Shown here: positions 50,094-57,771 of the stretch, piece by piece | Numbering within the stretch: position 1 is the stretch's first letter | How the letters are laid out: each line of letters begins with the position of its first letter | Assembly (NCBI RefSeq): GCF_002159625.1 | Contig: NZ_NFIZ01000008.1 | Span: 1 to 64,000 of the forward strand | DNA length: 64,000 bases | From: Olsenella sp. An285 | Lineage (GTDB): Bacteria; Actinomycetota; Coriobacteriia; Coriobacteriales; Atopobiaceae | Reading direction: 5' to 3' | Program-made: the position numbers and the translations under genes | The notes under the pieces: generated by a model | Databases searched by the model: none | Seen by the model: the letters and a program-made list of their open reading frames with translations, nothing else | Told to the model about the DNA's origin: nothing

Positions 50094-50262
50094 ACGCCCG
50101 CACTCGTGAGTGCGGGCCAGAAGTGCGGGCAGTTTTGGATGGGTGGCGGCTCGAGTGCGGGCCGCCACCCATCGTTTGCGCTCAGGTGCGGGCATCGAGT
50201 GACCGCCGGCCCGCACTCGGTGCGCGGGCCGAGAAGTGCGGGCGGACGGCTCGTCGTTCTTC
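50094..50262. repeat. GTGCGGGC repeat cluster with hairpins
   Basis: GCCCGCACTC-GT-GAGTGCGGGC is a perfect palindrome near 50092-50113. Then GATGGGTGGCGGC pairs with GCCGCCACCCATC around a loop that itself holds AGTGCGG. Several more GTGCGGGC copies and one inverted copy follow up to about 50250. It lies between the convergent oxidoreductase and DegV genes. The first palindrome may end the oxidoreductase transcript, but a terminator does not explain the many copies. Confidence 0.65.
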
Positions 50263-50284
50263 TCGCCAGTCGCCGTCCTTCTCG

Positions 50285-51169
50285 CTAGACGCGACGCTGT
50301 CCCCAGAAGAAGAGGGCCACGGTGCCGGGACCGGTGTGCACGCCGATGGTGGCGCCGATGGGGAAGATCTCCACCTTGCCGTTGAGCTTGGGGAAGCGCT
50401 CCTCGATGCGCGCGGCAACCTCCTGCGCGTCCGCAAGGCACTCGGACTGGCTGATGTAGCACGTGCCGGAGTAGTCGAGGCCGTCCTCGGCGAGCTCCTC
50501 CATCTTCTCCACCACGCGGTTGATCGCCTTGGCCTTGGTGCGGATCTTCTCCTTCACGGCGAGCGAGCCGTCGGGCTCCACGTCCATCACGGGGCAGATC
50601 TTGAGCATGCCGCCCACGAGGCCCGCGGCCTTGGAGATGCGGCCGCCGCGCACGAAGAACGTGAGGTCGGACGAGAAGAACCAGTGCTGGACCTCGTGCT
50701 TGTGGTCCTCGGCCCAGGCGGCGAGCTCGTCGATGCCCATCCCGCCGTCGCGCAGCTCGGCGAGCCTGTCCATGAGCAGGCCAAAGCCCGAGGACGCGGC
50801 GAGCGAGTCTATGACGTAGATCTTGCGGTCGGGGTACTTCTCGGCCAGCTGGTCGCGCGCGGCGCAGGCGGAGTTGAACGTGCCGGAGATGCCGGTCGAG
50901 AGCGTCACGTGAAGGACGTCCTTGCCCTGCGCGAGGTACTTCTCGAAGTGCTCCATGTAGTCGCCGGCGCTGATCTGCGAGGTCTTGGCGTCCGCGCCCG
51001 CGAGCATCTTGGCGTAGAGCTGGGCGGGCGGGTTGGTGGCGCCAAAGTCGTCCTTGCACATCTCGCCGTTGAGGAAGTAGTTGAAGTAGAGATAGGCGAT
51101 GTCGCGATTTTCGAGCCACTCGCGCGTGACGTCGGCGGTGGAGCAGCAGCTGAGAACGTAGCCGGGCAT
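50285..51169 (-). CDS. DegV-family fatty-acid-binding protein
   Basis: A 294-residue DegV protein; the family binds fatty acids and includes FakB, which presents them to fatty acid kinase. LSCCSTADVTREWLE, TSQISAGDYMEHFEKYL, VLHVTLSTGISGTFNSA, VIDSLAASSGFG and FFVRGGRISKAAGLVGGML are the family motifs in order. ATG 51169 has AGAGGAG upstream. The kinase FakA is not in the window. It diverges from the M3 peptidase gene with a 102-base gap. Confidence 0.92.
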   Translation of the reverse strand: MPGYVLSCCSTADVTREWLENRDIAYLYFNYFLNGEMCKDDFGATNPPAQLYAKMLAGADAKTSQISAGDYMEHFEKYLAQGKDVLHVTLSTGISGTFNSACAARDQLAEKYPDRKIYVIDSLAASSGFGLLMDRLAELRDGGMGIDELAAWAEDHKHEVQHWFFSSDLTFFVRGGRISKAAGLVGGMLKICPVMDVEPDGSLAVKEKIRTKAKAINRVVEKMEELAEDGLDYSGTCYISQSECLADAQEVAARIEERFPKLNGKVEIFPIGATIGVHTGPGTVALFFWGQRRV

Positions 51170-51271
51170 GAATTCTCCTCTGACGGGTACAATACCTTCT
51201 CGAATCATAGCCGAACTCACACGCATGGCGCGCATAACGGTGTCGCCGTGCACACGCGGAGGAGGACCCAC

Positions 51272-52987
51272 ATGACGGATGCCGTCAAGTTCAAGGACAT
51301 GCCCTACGAGCGCCCGGACCTCGAGGCCGTGAAGGCCGAGTACGCGCGCCTGGCCGCCGCGCTCGCCGGCGCCGAGACCCTCGAGGCCGCGGACGCCGCG
51401 TTCCTGGAGAAGGACCAGCTCGACCGCCACGTGCAGACGGCCGCCGAGCTCGCCATGATCCGCCACGTCATCGACACGCGCGACGAGTTCTACGACGCGG
51501 AGTCCGCGTTCTGGGACGAGGCCCAGCCGGAGCTCCAGCAGGCCTCCGACGCCTTCACCGCCGCCCTTCTTTCCACGCCCTTCCGCGCGCAGCTGGAGGA
51601 GAAGTACGGCGAGCTGCTCTTTGCCCAGGCCGAGCAGGAGCGCCGCACCATCGACCCCGCGATCGTGGAGGACATGAAGCGCGAGAACGCCCTTTCGCAG
51701 GAGTACGTGAAGCTCATCGCCTCCGCGCAGATTCCCTTCGAGGGCGGCACCTACACGCTCTCCCAGCTCATGCCGTTCAAGAAGTCCGCGGACGACGCCC
51801 GGCGCCTGGCCGCGTGGAAGGCTGAAGGCGCCTGGTACAAGGAGCACCAGGCCGACCTCGACCGCATCTACGACGAGCTCACCCACGTGCGCGACGCCAT
51901 GGGCAGGAAGCTCGGCTACGAGAACTACCTGCCGCTCGGCTACGACCGCATGGGTCGGCTCTCCTACGGCCGCGAGGACGTGGAGCGCTTCCGCGAGGCC
52001 GTGCGCACCTACGTGGTGCCGCTGGCGGACAAGGTCTACCGCGCGCAGGCGGAGCGCCTGGGCGTGGAGTACCCGCTCTCCTTTGCCGACGAGGCGCTCT
52101 CCTTCCGCTCCGGCAACCCCGCGCCGTGCGGCACCGCCGACGACGTGCTCGAGGCCGGACGCACCTTCTACCGCGCGCTCAGCCCCGAGACCGGTGCCTT
52201 CTTTGACATGATGCTCGACCGCGACCTCATGGACGTCCTCTCCACCGAGGGCAAGGCCGGCGGCGGCTTCATGACGCAGATCCCGGACTACGACGTCCCC
52301 TTCATCTTTGCCAACTTCAACGGCACGCAGGGCGACGTCGAGGTGGTCACGCACGAGGCGGGCCACGCGTTCTCCTACTACATGAACACCCACGTGGTGC
52401 CCATCACCCTCTCCATGCCCTCGATGGAGGCCTGCGAGGTCCACTCGATGTCCATGGAGTTCATGGCCTGGCCGTGGGCCGAGGAGTTCTTCGGTGACGA
52501 CGCGCGCAAGTACCGCTACGCGCACCTGGCCGGCGCCATCACCTTCATCCCGTACGGCACGATGGTCGACCACTTCCAGCACGAGGTCTACGAGCACCCC
52601 GAGATGACGCCCGCCGAGCGCCACGCCACCTGGAAGCGCCTGCTCGGCGTCTACATGCCGTGGATGCGCCTCGACGGCGACATCCCCTTCTACGCCGAGG
52701 GCGAGGGCTGGCAGCGCCAGCACCACATCTACGAGAACCCGCTCTACTACATCGACTACTGCCTCGCGCAGACGGTGGCGCTCGAGTTCTGGGCGATGTC
52801 GCAGGACGACTTCAAGGGCGCATGGGAGCACTACATGGCCTACACGCGCCAGGGCGGCACGCGCGCCTTCACGGACCTTCTGGCCCACGCGGGCATGACC
52901 TCGCCCTTCGACGAGGGCTGCCTCAAGGCCATCTGCGAGCGCGCCACCGCCTGGCTCGAGTCCTACGACCTCACCGGCATCGCGTAA
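51272..52987 (+). CDS. M3-family oligoendopeptidase
   Basis: A 571-residue cytoplasmic zinc peptidase of the oligoendopeptidase F group. VVTHEAGHAFSYY holds the HExGH zinc site (near 360), SMPSMEACEVHSMSMEF the third ligand and its neighbourhood, and YAEGEGWQRQHHIYENPLYYIDY the C-terminal substrate site (given in two parts: YAEGEGWQRQHH, YENPLYYIDY). It degrades short peptides, which fits the oligopeptide importer at 57772. ATG 51272 follows GGAGGAGG. A REP palindrome begins three bases after the stop. Confidence 0.93.
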   Translation: MTDAVKFKDMPYERPDLEAVKAEYARLAAALAGAETLEAADAAFLEKDQLDRHVQTAAELAMIRHVIDTRDEFYDAESAFWDEAQPELQQASDAFTAALLSTPFRAQLEEKYGELLFAQAEQERRTIDPAIVEDMKRENALSQEYVKLIASAQIPFEGGTYTLSQLMPFKKSADDARRLAAWKAEGAWYKEHQADLDRIYDELTHVRDAMGRKLGYENYLPLGYDRMGRLSYGREDVERFREAVRTYVVPLADKVYRAQAERLGVEYPLSFADEALSFRSGNPAPCGTADDVLEAGRTFYRALSPETGAFFDMMLDRDLMDVLSTEGKAGGGFMTQIPDYDVPFIFANFNGTQGDVEVVTHEAGHAFSYYMNTHVVPITLSMPSMEACEVHSMSMEFMAWPWAEEFFGDDARKYRYAHLAGAITFIPYGTMVDHFQHEVYEHPEMTPAERHATWKRLLGVYMPWMRLDGDIPFYAEGEGWQRQHHIYENPLYYIDYCLAQTVALEFWAMSQDDFKGAWEHYMAYTRQGGTRAFTDLLAHAGMTSPFDEGCLKAICERATAWLESYDLTGIA

Positions 52988-52989
52988 CG

Positions 52990-53014
52990 TGACAAAGGGA
53001 CAGTCCCTTTGTCA
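52990..53014. repeat. REP-like palindrome after the M3 peptidase gene
   Basis: TGACAAAGGGAC (52990-53001) and GTCCCTTTGTCA (53003-53014) are perfect 12-bp arms around a single A. The GGGACAGTCCC core is shared with the 53593 and 56823 elements, with different outer bases. Confidence 0.8.
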
Positions 53015-53039
53015 TGTTATGTGAGGAAGCGAGAAGAAC

Positions 53040-53558
53040 GTGAGAAAGAAGGAGCGCGAGCGCCTCAAGGACTTCGGTCGCGGTGACGACGGCAAGATGG
53101 CCTATCTCGGCGACCACGTTCGCCTGGCGGACGGCCAGGACCGCGGCCGGCTGCTCCGCGCGCTCTGGGCGGCGTGCGGCGCGGCGACCCTGGCGACGCT
53201 CGTCGCCTCGCTTGCCAACCCCGCCGGCCTCTCCGGCTGCCCCTACGTGGTGATGCCCTACATGCTGCAGTTCGTGGCCATGGTGTGGGTGCTCTGGGGG
53301 ATGGGCCGCCTCTCCGTTGCCGGGGAGCGCGTGCGCGTGTACGTGCGCGACGAGACCGTGGGCGCGCTGCCGCTGCGCTGCGTCGTGGCGGCCGCCCTGG
53401 CGCTTGTGGCGGCGGTGGGGGAGGTCGTGTTCCTCGTGCTCTCCGGAGCGGCGCCCGCGGCGGCGGACTTCGCGTTTCTCGCCTGCGAGGCGGTCGCGGT
53501 GGTGGCGCTCGTGGCGCTGCGCCGCCTCTGCCTCGCCACCACCTGGCAGCCCTGTTAG
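53040..53558 (+). CDS. Four-helix membrane protein, unrecognised
   Basis: I do not recognise the family. The 172-residue protein has a charged cytoplasmic start (MRKKERERLKDF) and about four hydrophobic segments: LWAACGAATLATLVASLA, VMPYMLQFVAMVWVLWGM, VVAAALALVAAVGEVVFLVL and AFLACEAVAVVALVALR. No catalytic motif is visible. GTG 53040 follows GAAGCGAGAAG. It lies 9 bases before the XRE/TPR regulator, so the two may be co-transcribed. Confidence 0.65.
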   Translation: MRKKERERLKDFGRGDDGKMAYLGDHVRLADGQDRGRLLRALWAACGAATLATLVASLANPAGLSGCPYVVMPYMLQFVAMVWVLWGMGRLSVAGERVRVYVRDETVGALPLRCVVAAALALVAAVGEVVFLVLSGAAPAAADFAFLACEAVAVVALVALRRLCLATTWQPC

Positions 53559-53567
53559 GGGGCGGAC

Positions 53568-54800
53568 GTGACGCGAGCCCACCTGGACACATCTGTAAAT
53601 TGGGGACAGTCCCCAATTTACAGAACGGGGGCGCTCATCCGGCGGGAGCGCCTCGCGCGCGACTGGAGCCTCAAGGGCCTGGCGCACGGCATCTGCGCCG
53701 TCTCGTACCTCTCCAAGATCGAGCGCGGCGAGGCCGACCCAAGCCCGGAGATCATAGGTGCGCTCCTCAGGCGCCTGGGCGTCGACTGGCACGACGACGA
53801 GGCGTTTCTCGCCCGGGCGCGCGACCTGCTGAACCGCGGCTACGACGCCGTGCTCTCCGTTGAGGAGGCCGCGCTCCCCGGGCTTCGCGAGGAGCTCGCC
53901 GCGCGATCGCGGGAGCTCGCCGCAAGTCCGCTCGCGGCGGAGGCCGCCCTGCTCGAGGGGCTTCTGGCCGCGCCGCGCCGTCCCGTGGGCCCGGAGCTCG
54001 AGGCCCTTCTGGACGGTCGGCTGCTGGGCCTGCAGCGCCTGGCCGAGGGCCGCTATGATGACGCCCTGCGCCTCTGCCCCTGTGCGCTCACCTACCTGGA
54101 GGCCGGCTTCTCCGCCTACAAGACGGGGGAGAGGAACTACGCCCCGGCAATCGAGCTCCTGCGGCGCGCCTACGACGAGGCTGCCGCGGAGGGCCGCGCG
54201 CACGTGATGGTGAGCGCCCGCGTCTACCTGGGCAACTGCTACTGCAACCAGCTGGACCTCGAGAACATGGAGCGCGAGTACGCCGCCGCCGCGCGCCTTG
54301 CCAGGGCGCTGGGCGAGAAGGACCTGCTGCGGACGATCGGCTACAATGCTGCGTCCACCCAGATCGAGTGTGGCCGCTTTGACGAGGCGTACGCGTTCTT
54401 CTCGGCGCTTGAGCGGCCGGACCCGCTTGACCTGCACAAGCTCGCGGTCTGCTGCGAGGGGCTGGGCCTGCCCGAGGAGGCGCTCGCGGCGCTCGACCGG
54501 GTGCCGGAGGATGCCGGCGGCCTCGTCCTCCAGCTCTGCGACCTCGTGCGTTATCGCCTCGAGCACGCCGACTACCTCAGGCGTCCGGAGTACGGGGAGG
54601 CGCTGCTGGTGGCGTTCGCGCGCTGCCGGGAGGAGCTGCCCATAGGGTTTGTGGCCTTCCACCTGCCCTGGGTCCTCGAGTGGTATACCGCCAACCGCCA
54701 GTACCGCGCGGCCTTCGAGCTCGAGCGCGACTTTCCCCTGAGGCTTCCGACGCGGTCTGCCGCCGCCGTGGAATACGACGGTGCGAAAGGGGTACAATAG
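53568..54800 (+). CDS. XRE-TPR transcriptional regulator with a REP-encoded N-terminus
   Basis: A 410-residue protein. Its helix-turn-helix (LIRRERLARDWSLKGLAHGI, then AVSYLSKIERGEA) is followed by TPR-like helices to the C-terminus (NYAPAIELLRRAYDEAAAEG, RVYLGNCYCNQLDLENM, FDEAYAFFSAL). This is the layout of peptide-sensing RRNPP-type regulators, though no peptide partner is proven. The only usable start is GTG 53568, and codons about 10-19 (VNWGQSPIYR) are a REP palindrome in frame. No ATG, GTG or TTG exists between that repeat and the HTH. Either the REP is now coding or it broke the original start. Confidence 0.75.
   Translation: MTRAHLDTSVNWGQSPIYRTGALIRRERLARDWSLKGLAHGICAVSYLSKIERGEADPSPEIIGALLRRLGVDWHDDEAFLARARDLLNRGYDAVLSVEEAALPGLREELAARSRELAASPLAAEAALLEGLLAAPRRPVGPELEALLDGRLLGLQRLAEGRYDDALRLCPCALTYLEAGFSAYKTGERNYAPAIELLRRAYDEAAAEGRAHVMVSARVYLGNCYCNQLDLENMEREYAAAARLARALGEKDLLRTIGYNAASTQIECGRFDEAYAFFSALERPDPLDLHKLAVCCEGLGLPEEALAALDRVPEDAGGLVLQLCDLVRYRLEHADYLRRPEYGEALLVAFARCREELPIGFVAFHLPWVLEWYTANRQYRAAFELERDFPLRLPTRSAAAVEYDGAKGVQ
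53593..53623. repeat. Perfect REP-like palindrome inside a coding sequence
   Basis: CTGTAAATTGGGGAC (53593-53607) and GTCCCCAATTTACAG (53609-53623) are perfect 15-bp arms around one A. It is the best copy of the family in this window and lies within the N-terminal codons of the XRE-TPR regulator. Confidence 0.9.
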
Positions 54801-55208
54801 GCTCGACGGCCGCCTACGTTGCCACACCTAGGCAGTGCCGTTACTTACGACGGGGCCGCAGGCGTTCAGCGCTTGCGGCCCGCGCTTTCATCGGATCTCC
54901 TACGCACCTCTCGAACGAACCTTACTATCGCCAAGGCGAGGTTGACGCACCTCTCCAGAAACGCAACGACCTCAGAAACATCCATCGGCATCACCTCCTC
55001 CCGCAGGAGCGGCGCTGCCCTCGGTACGCGGTTCGACCGCCGAGCCGTGAGTGAAATTCTACCCAAGTGGGGTCTAGTTTTCTCAAATAACTCGTGTAAG
55101 ACGTTCTTACCTTCAAACCACATGGGATAATTTCCCAAAACATTGCGGTTCTTCTCGTTAATAGCTCTGCCAGACTAAAACAAGGACAGGCGAGAAGGAC
55201 GGTGAGAC
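54801..55208. other. Gap between the XRE-TPR regulator and the MFS gene
   Basis: This 408-base region contains a candidate small minus-strand gene (54866-54985) and a GGGCCGCA...TGCGGCCC hairpin (54853-54880) over its stop codon. A TACAAT sequence (54793-54798) could start a rightward RNA across that hairpin. The part near 55050-55200 is AT-rich and includes a TAGAAT and a TTGAGA on the minus strand, a possible promoter for the small gene. Confidence 0.5.
54866..54985 (-). CDS. Candidate 39-aa hydrophobic/basic small protein
   Basis: The peptide begins MDVSEVVAFLERCVNLALAI, continues with a hydrophobic/amphipathic helix to about residue 24 (IVRFV), and ends in a strongly basic tail (REVRRRSDESAGRKR). 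AGGAGG lies 8 bases before ATG 54985, one of the strongest ribosome sites in the window; ATG 54991 is possible but close to it. A hairpin overlaps its stop codon. Size, helix and basic tail resemble small type I toxins (Fst/TxpA-like) or a signalling peptide for the XRE-TPR regulator. No homologue is recognised, and the assignment is tentative. Confidence 0.45.
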   Translation of the reverse strand: MDVSEVVAFLERCVNLALAIVRFVREVRRRSDESAGRKR

Positions 55209-56444
55209 ATGGCGGCAACTACCCTCTGGACGCGCGACTTCACGCTCGTGACCGTGGCCTCCGCGCTCGGGGCGATCGGCAGCATCGCGGGCGGCTTCGC
55301 GCTCTCGTTCATGGTCTTCGACGAGACGGGCTCCACGCTCGCCTCGGCGCTCGTCATCGCCATCCAGCTCGTTCCGTACTTCGTGGTGCCGATCGCGGTC
55401 GCGCCGTGGATGGACCGCCTGCCGCGCAAGCCCTTCCTCGTGGCGGGCGACTGCGTGAACGGCGTCCTCTACGCGCTCGCCGGGCTGTATCTGATGAGCT
55501 GCAGCTTCTCGTACGTGGGCTACCTCGTCTTCTCCCTGGTCATCTCCTCCCTTGGGGCGTTTGACGAGCTGGCGTACAACTCCATGTACCCCAAGCTGAT
55601 CCCCCCGGGCATGGAGCAGCGCGGCTACACGGTCTCGTCGATGCTCTATCCCGTCATGAACGTCGTGATGATGCCGGCGGCGGGCGTGCTCTACGAGACG
55701 GTGGGCGTGGGCTGGGTGCTCGTGGCGCAGGGCTGTCTCTCGGCGGCGGCCGCGGCCATAGAGAGCCGCATCCGCGTTCATGAGGAGCGGCGCATGGACG
55801 GCGAGCGCGCGTCGCTCGCGCTGTGGTGGGCGGACGTCCGCGAGGCGGCCCGTTACCTCCGCGGCGAGCGCGGCCTTGCCAGCATGTACGTCTACCAGGC
55901 CGTGACCAATGGCGTGGCCAGCGGCTACGCCCCTCTGCTCGTGGCGTACTTCTCCACCGCGGCCGGACTCTCTCCCGCGCTCTACGCGCTCTTCTCGGTG
56001 GCCGAGTTTCTCGGGCGCAGCCTGGGCGGCGTCGTCCAGTATCGCCTCCGCGTCCCCGACGAGCGCAAGTTTGGCATCTGCTTTGGCGTCTACAACCTCT
56101 ACGAGCTCATGGACATGGCGCTTCTGTGGCTGCCGTACCCGCTCATGCTGGCCAATCGGGCGGTGGTGGGCTTCTGCGGCATCAACAGCGCCACGCTGCG
56201 GCAGGCGGCGGTGCAGACCTACCTCCCAGACGAGCTTCGCGCCCGCATGAACGCCTTCGAGGGCGCCGCGGTCATGGCGGGGCGCAGCGTGCTCGCGCTG
56301 GTGATAGGCGCGATGGGGGAGGTGCTGGACGTTCGGGCGTGCATGACGCTCGCGGCGGGTGCGACGCTTGCGACGTGCTGGGCAACGGTCTGGCGCGCCC
56401 GCGCCGACGTACGGAAGCTCTTCAAGGCGCAGCCGTCGTCGTGA
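55209..56444 (+). CDS. MFS transporter
   Basis: A 411-residue major facilitator protein with about 12 helices and a charged central loop (residues 195-220). APWMDRLPRKPFLV after helix 2 is the typical MFS loop motif (GxxxDRxGRK-like). The sequence resembles drug or metabolite efflux proteins of the MFS_3/enterobactin-exporter-like branch, but substrate cannot be read. ATG 55209 follows GGACGGTGAG. It stands alone after an AT-rich gap. Confidence 0.85.
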   Translation: MAATTLWTRDFTLVTVASALGAIGSIAGGFALSFMVFDETGSTLASALVIAIQLVPYFVVPIAVAPWMDRLPRKPFLVAGDCVNGVLYALAGLYLMSCSFSYVGYLVFSLVISSLGAFDELAYNSMYPKLIPPGMEQRGYTVSSMLYPVMNVVMMPAAGVLYETVGVGWVLVAQGCLSAAAAAIESRIRVHEERRMDGERASLALWWADVREAARYLRGERGLASMYVYQAVTNGVASGYAPLLVAYFSTAAGLSPALYALFSVAEFLGRSLGGVVQYRLRVPDERKFGICFGVYNLYELMDMALLWLPYPLMLANRAVVGFCGINSATLRQAAVQTYLPDELRARMNAFEGAAVMAGRSVLALVIGAMGEVLDVRACMTLAAGATLATCWATVWRARADVRKLFKAQPSS

Positions 56445-56864
56445 GCGCCTCCGTGGGCCGGAGCGCCGTCGCGTCTCGCAAGCGGCGCAGGGGTCCGGGC
56501 GTTGTCGATTTGGGGGTCAGGGCACGAATCTGCGCCGAGGCGTTGCGGAAAGCGGACCTGGGGCACTCCGAGGGCGGGGAGAGGGTGCGCGGTTAGGGCC
56601 GCGAGACGGCCCAAAGGCGGCCTTGGGTCGGTGCTGAGGGCCAAAACGCTGCGCTTTTGGGGGACGGGGCACGCCCGCGGCCTGCGCGTTCTTCTCGCCT
56701 GGTCGGACGAGCGGTCGGCGTGGTGCCACAGCTCCGTTTTTCGCATCCCCTCATCGAAATAACGTGCCACGGGTCAAAAAGTGACGACGCGCTGCCGGGG
56801 GCGCGCCCACGCCGGCTGTTTGTGTAAATTGGGGACTGTCCCCAATTTACAGACGGAGGGTCGC
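56445..56864. other. Intergenic region between the MFS and GNAT genes
   Basis: This 420-base gap has no gene I can support. It holds GC hairpins (GGGCCG-CGAGA-CGGCCC near 56597-56613; CCAAAA...TTTTGG near 56641-56660) and, at its 3' end, the REP palindrome 56823-56851 that abuts the GNAT ribosome site. Frames open through it are repeat translation. Confidence 0.6.
56823..56851. repeat. REP-like palindrome upstream of the GNAT gene
   Basis: TGTAAATTGGGGAC (56823-56836) and GTCCCCAATTTACA (56838-56851) are perfect arms around one T. It differs from the 53593 copy only in the central base and the outer base. GGAGGG, the GNAT ribosome site, begins four bases later. Confidence 0.9.
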
Positions 56865-57428
56865 ATGGAGAAGGAGGACGTGCGCTGGGAGCGCGAGGAC
56901 GGCCACGCGCTCAGGCTCGCGCGCGCGGAGGACGTGGAGGCGTACTGGGAGGGCTTCGACCAGTTTGACCCGGAGGGCGCGCTCCTCACGGGCAGCAGGG
57001 ACCATTACGAGAAGGACGAGGTCACGAGCTTCTTCCTGCGCTGCGTGGACGATCCGGACCGTCGCGACCTGCTGATCTTCTCGCCGGAGGGTGCGGTTCT
57101 GGGGGAGAGCGTCATCAACGAGATCGACTGGGCTGCCAGGAGCGCCAACTTCCGTATAGCGCTCTTTGGCGCGCCCGCCCGCGACCGCGGCCTGGGCAGC
57201 TGGGCCTGCGCCCTCACGCGCGACCACGCCTTCGAGGGGCTGGGCCTCCATCGTCTTGAGCTGGACGTCTTCTCAATCAACCCGCGCGCGGAGCGCGTCT
57301 ACGCCAAGGCGGGCTTCATCCGCGAGGGGGTGCTGCGCGATGCCATCCTCCTGCCCGACGGCACCTACTGCGACGACGTCCTCATGGCCATCCTCGAGGA
57401 CGATTGGCGCCGGTGCCGCGGGGCCTGA
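56865..57428 (+). CDS. GNAT-family N-acetyltransferase (RimJ/RimL-like)
   Basis: A 187-residue acetyl-CoA-dependent acetyltransferase. ALRLARAEDVEAYWEGF starts the fold, SANFRIALFGAPARDRGLGSWA contains the acetyl-CoA loop (RDRGLGS), and LGLHRLELDVFSINPRAERVYAKAGF (given as LGLHRLELDVFSIN and AERVYAKAGF) with REGVLRDAIL completes the RimJ/RimL type. ATG 56865 follows GGAGGG, immediately after a REP palindrome. The substrate is unknown. A strong terminator follows at 57484. Confidence 0.9.
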   Translation: MEKEDVRWEREDGHALRLARAEDVEAYWEGFDQFDPEGALLTGSRDHYEKDEVTSFFLRCVDDPDRRDLLIFSPEGAVLGESVINEIDWAARSANFRIALFGAPARDRGLGSWACALTRDHAFEGLGLHRLELDVFSINPRAERVYAKAGFIREGVLRDAILLPDGTYCDDVLMAILEDDWRRCRGA

Positions 57429-57483
57429 TCGCGGCGCGGCAGAGGCGCGACAGAGGCGCGGCAGCGCAGCGCCAGAAACCAAG

Positions 57484-57522
57484 CGGAGGTGACCTCTCTC
57501 GTGTCACCTCCGTTATGTTTTT
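57484..57522 (+). terminator. Intrinsic terminator of the GNAT gene
   Basis: CGGAGGTGAC (57484-57493) pairs perfectly with GTCACCTCCG (57503-57512), with a 9-base loop and a following TTATGTTTTTG run. Confidence 0.85.
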
Positions 57523-57771
57523 GTCAACGAGTTGTTTAGGAATGTGCCGTTTATCCGGTAAAGTACTACCGTTCACCGGTTGAGGGGAAACTGGTTTGTA
57601 ACCACTGCGTGAAAGCGCAGGGCATGTGGCTCGTTTTCAGATTTCGAGAACGTAAACTGCCCTACGCATGTACTGTGCCCATCCATCGGGCGCTGTGCTT
57701 ACAGCCGCGGGGCGCCGACCGGCGTCGCGCGGTCTCCAACATCCCCACTTACGGGAGGAAAGGTAGGGAAC
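57523..57771 (+). other. Upstream region of the peptide-binding protein gene
   Basis: These 249 bases carry the promoter of the importer operon. CTGCG-TGAAAG-CGCAG (near 57606-57621) is a small hairpin, and TTGAGG (near 57580) might be a -35, but no clear -10 follows. GGGAGGAAAGGTAGGG precedes ATG 57772, a very strong ribosome site. I do not recognise a known riboswitch. Confidence 0.45.

Noticed and set aside
47943-51119. 1058-codon minus-strand frame over the oxidoreductase gene
   Set aside because: Antisense of a clear flavoprotein; no motif and no ribosome site.
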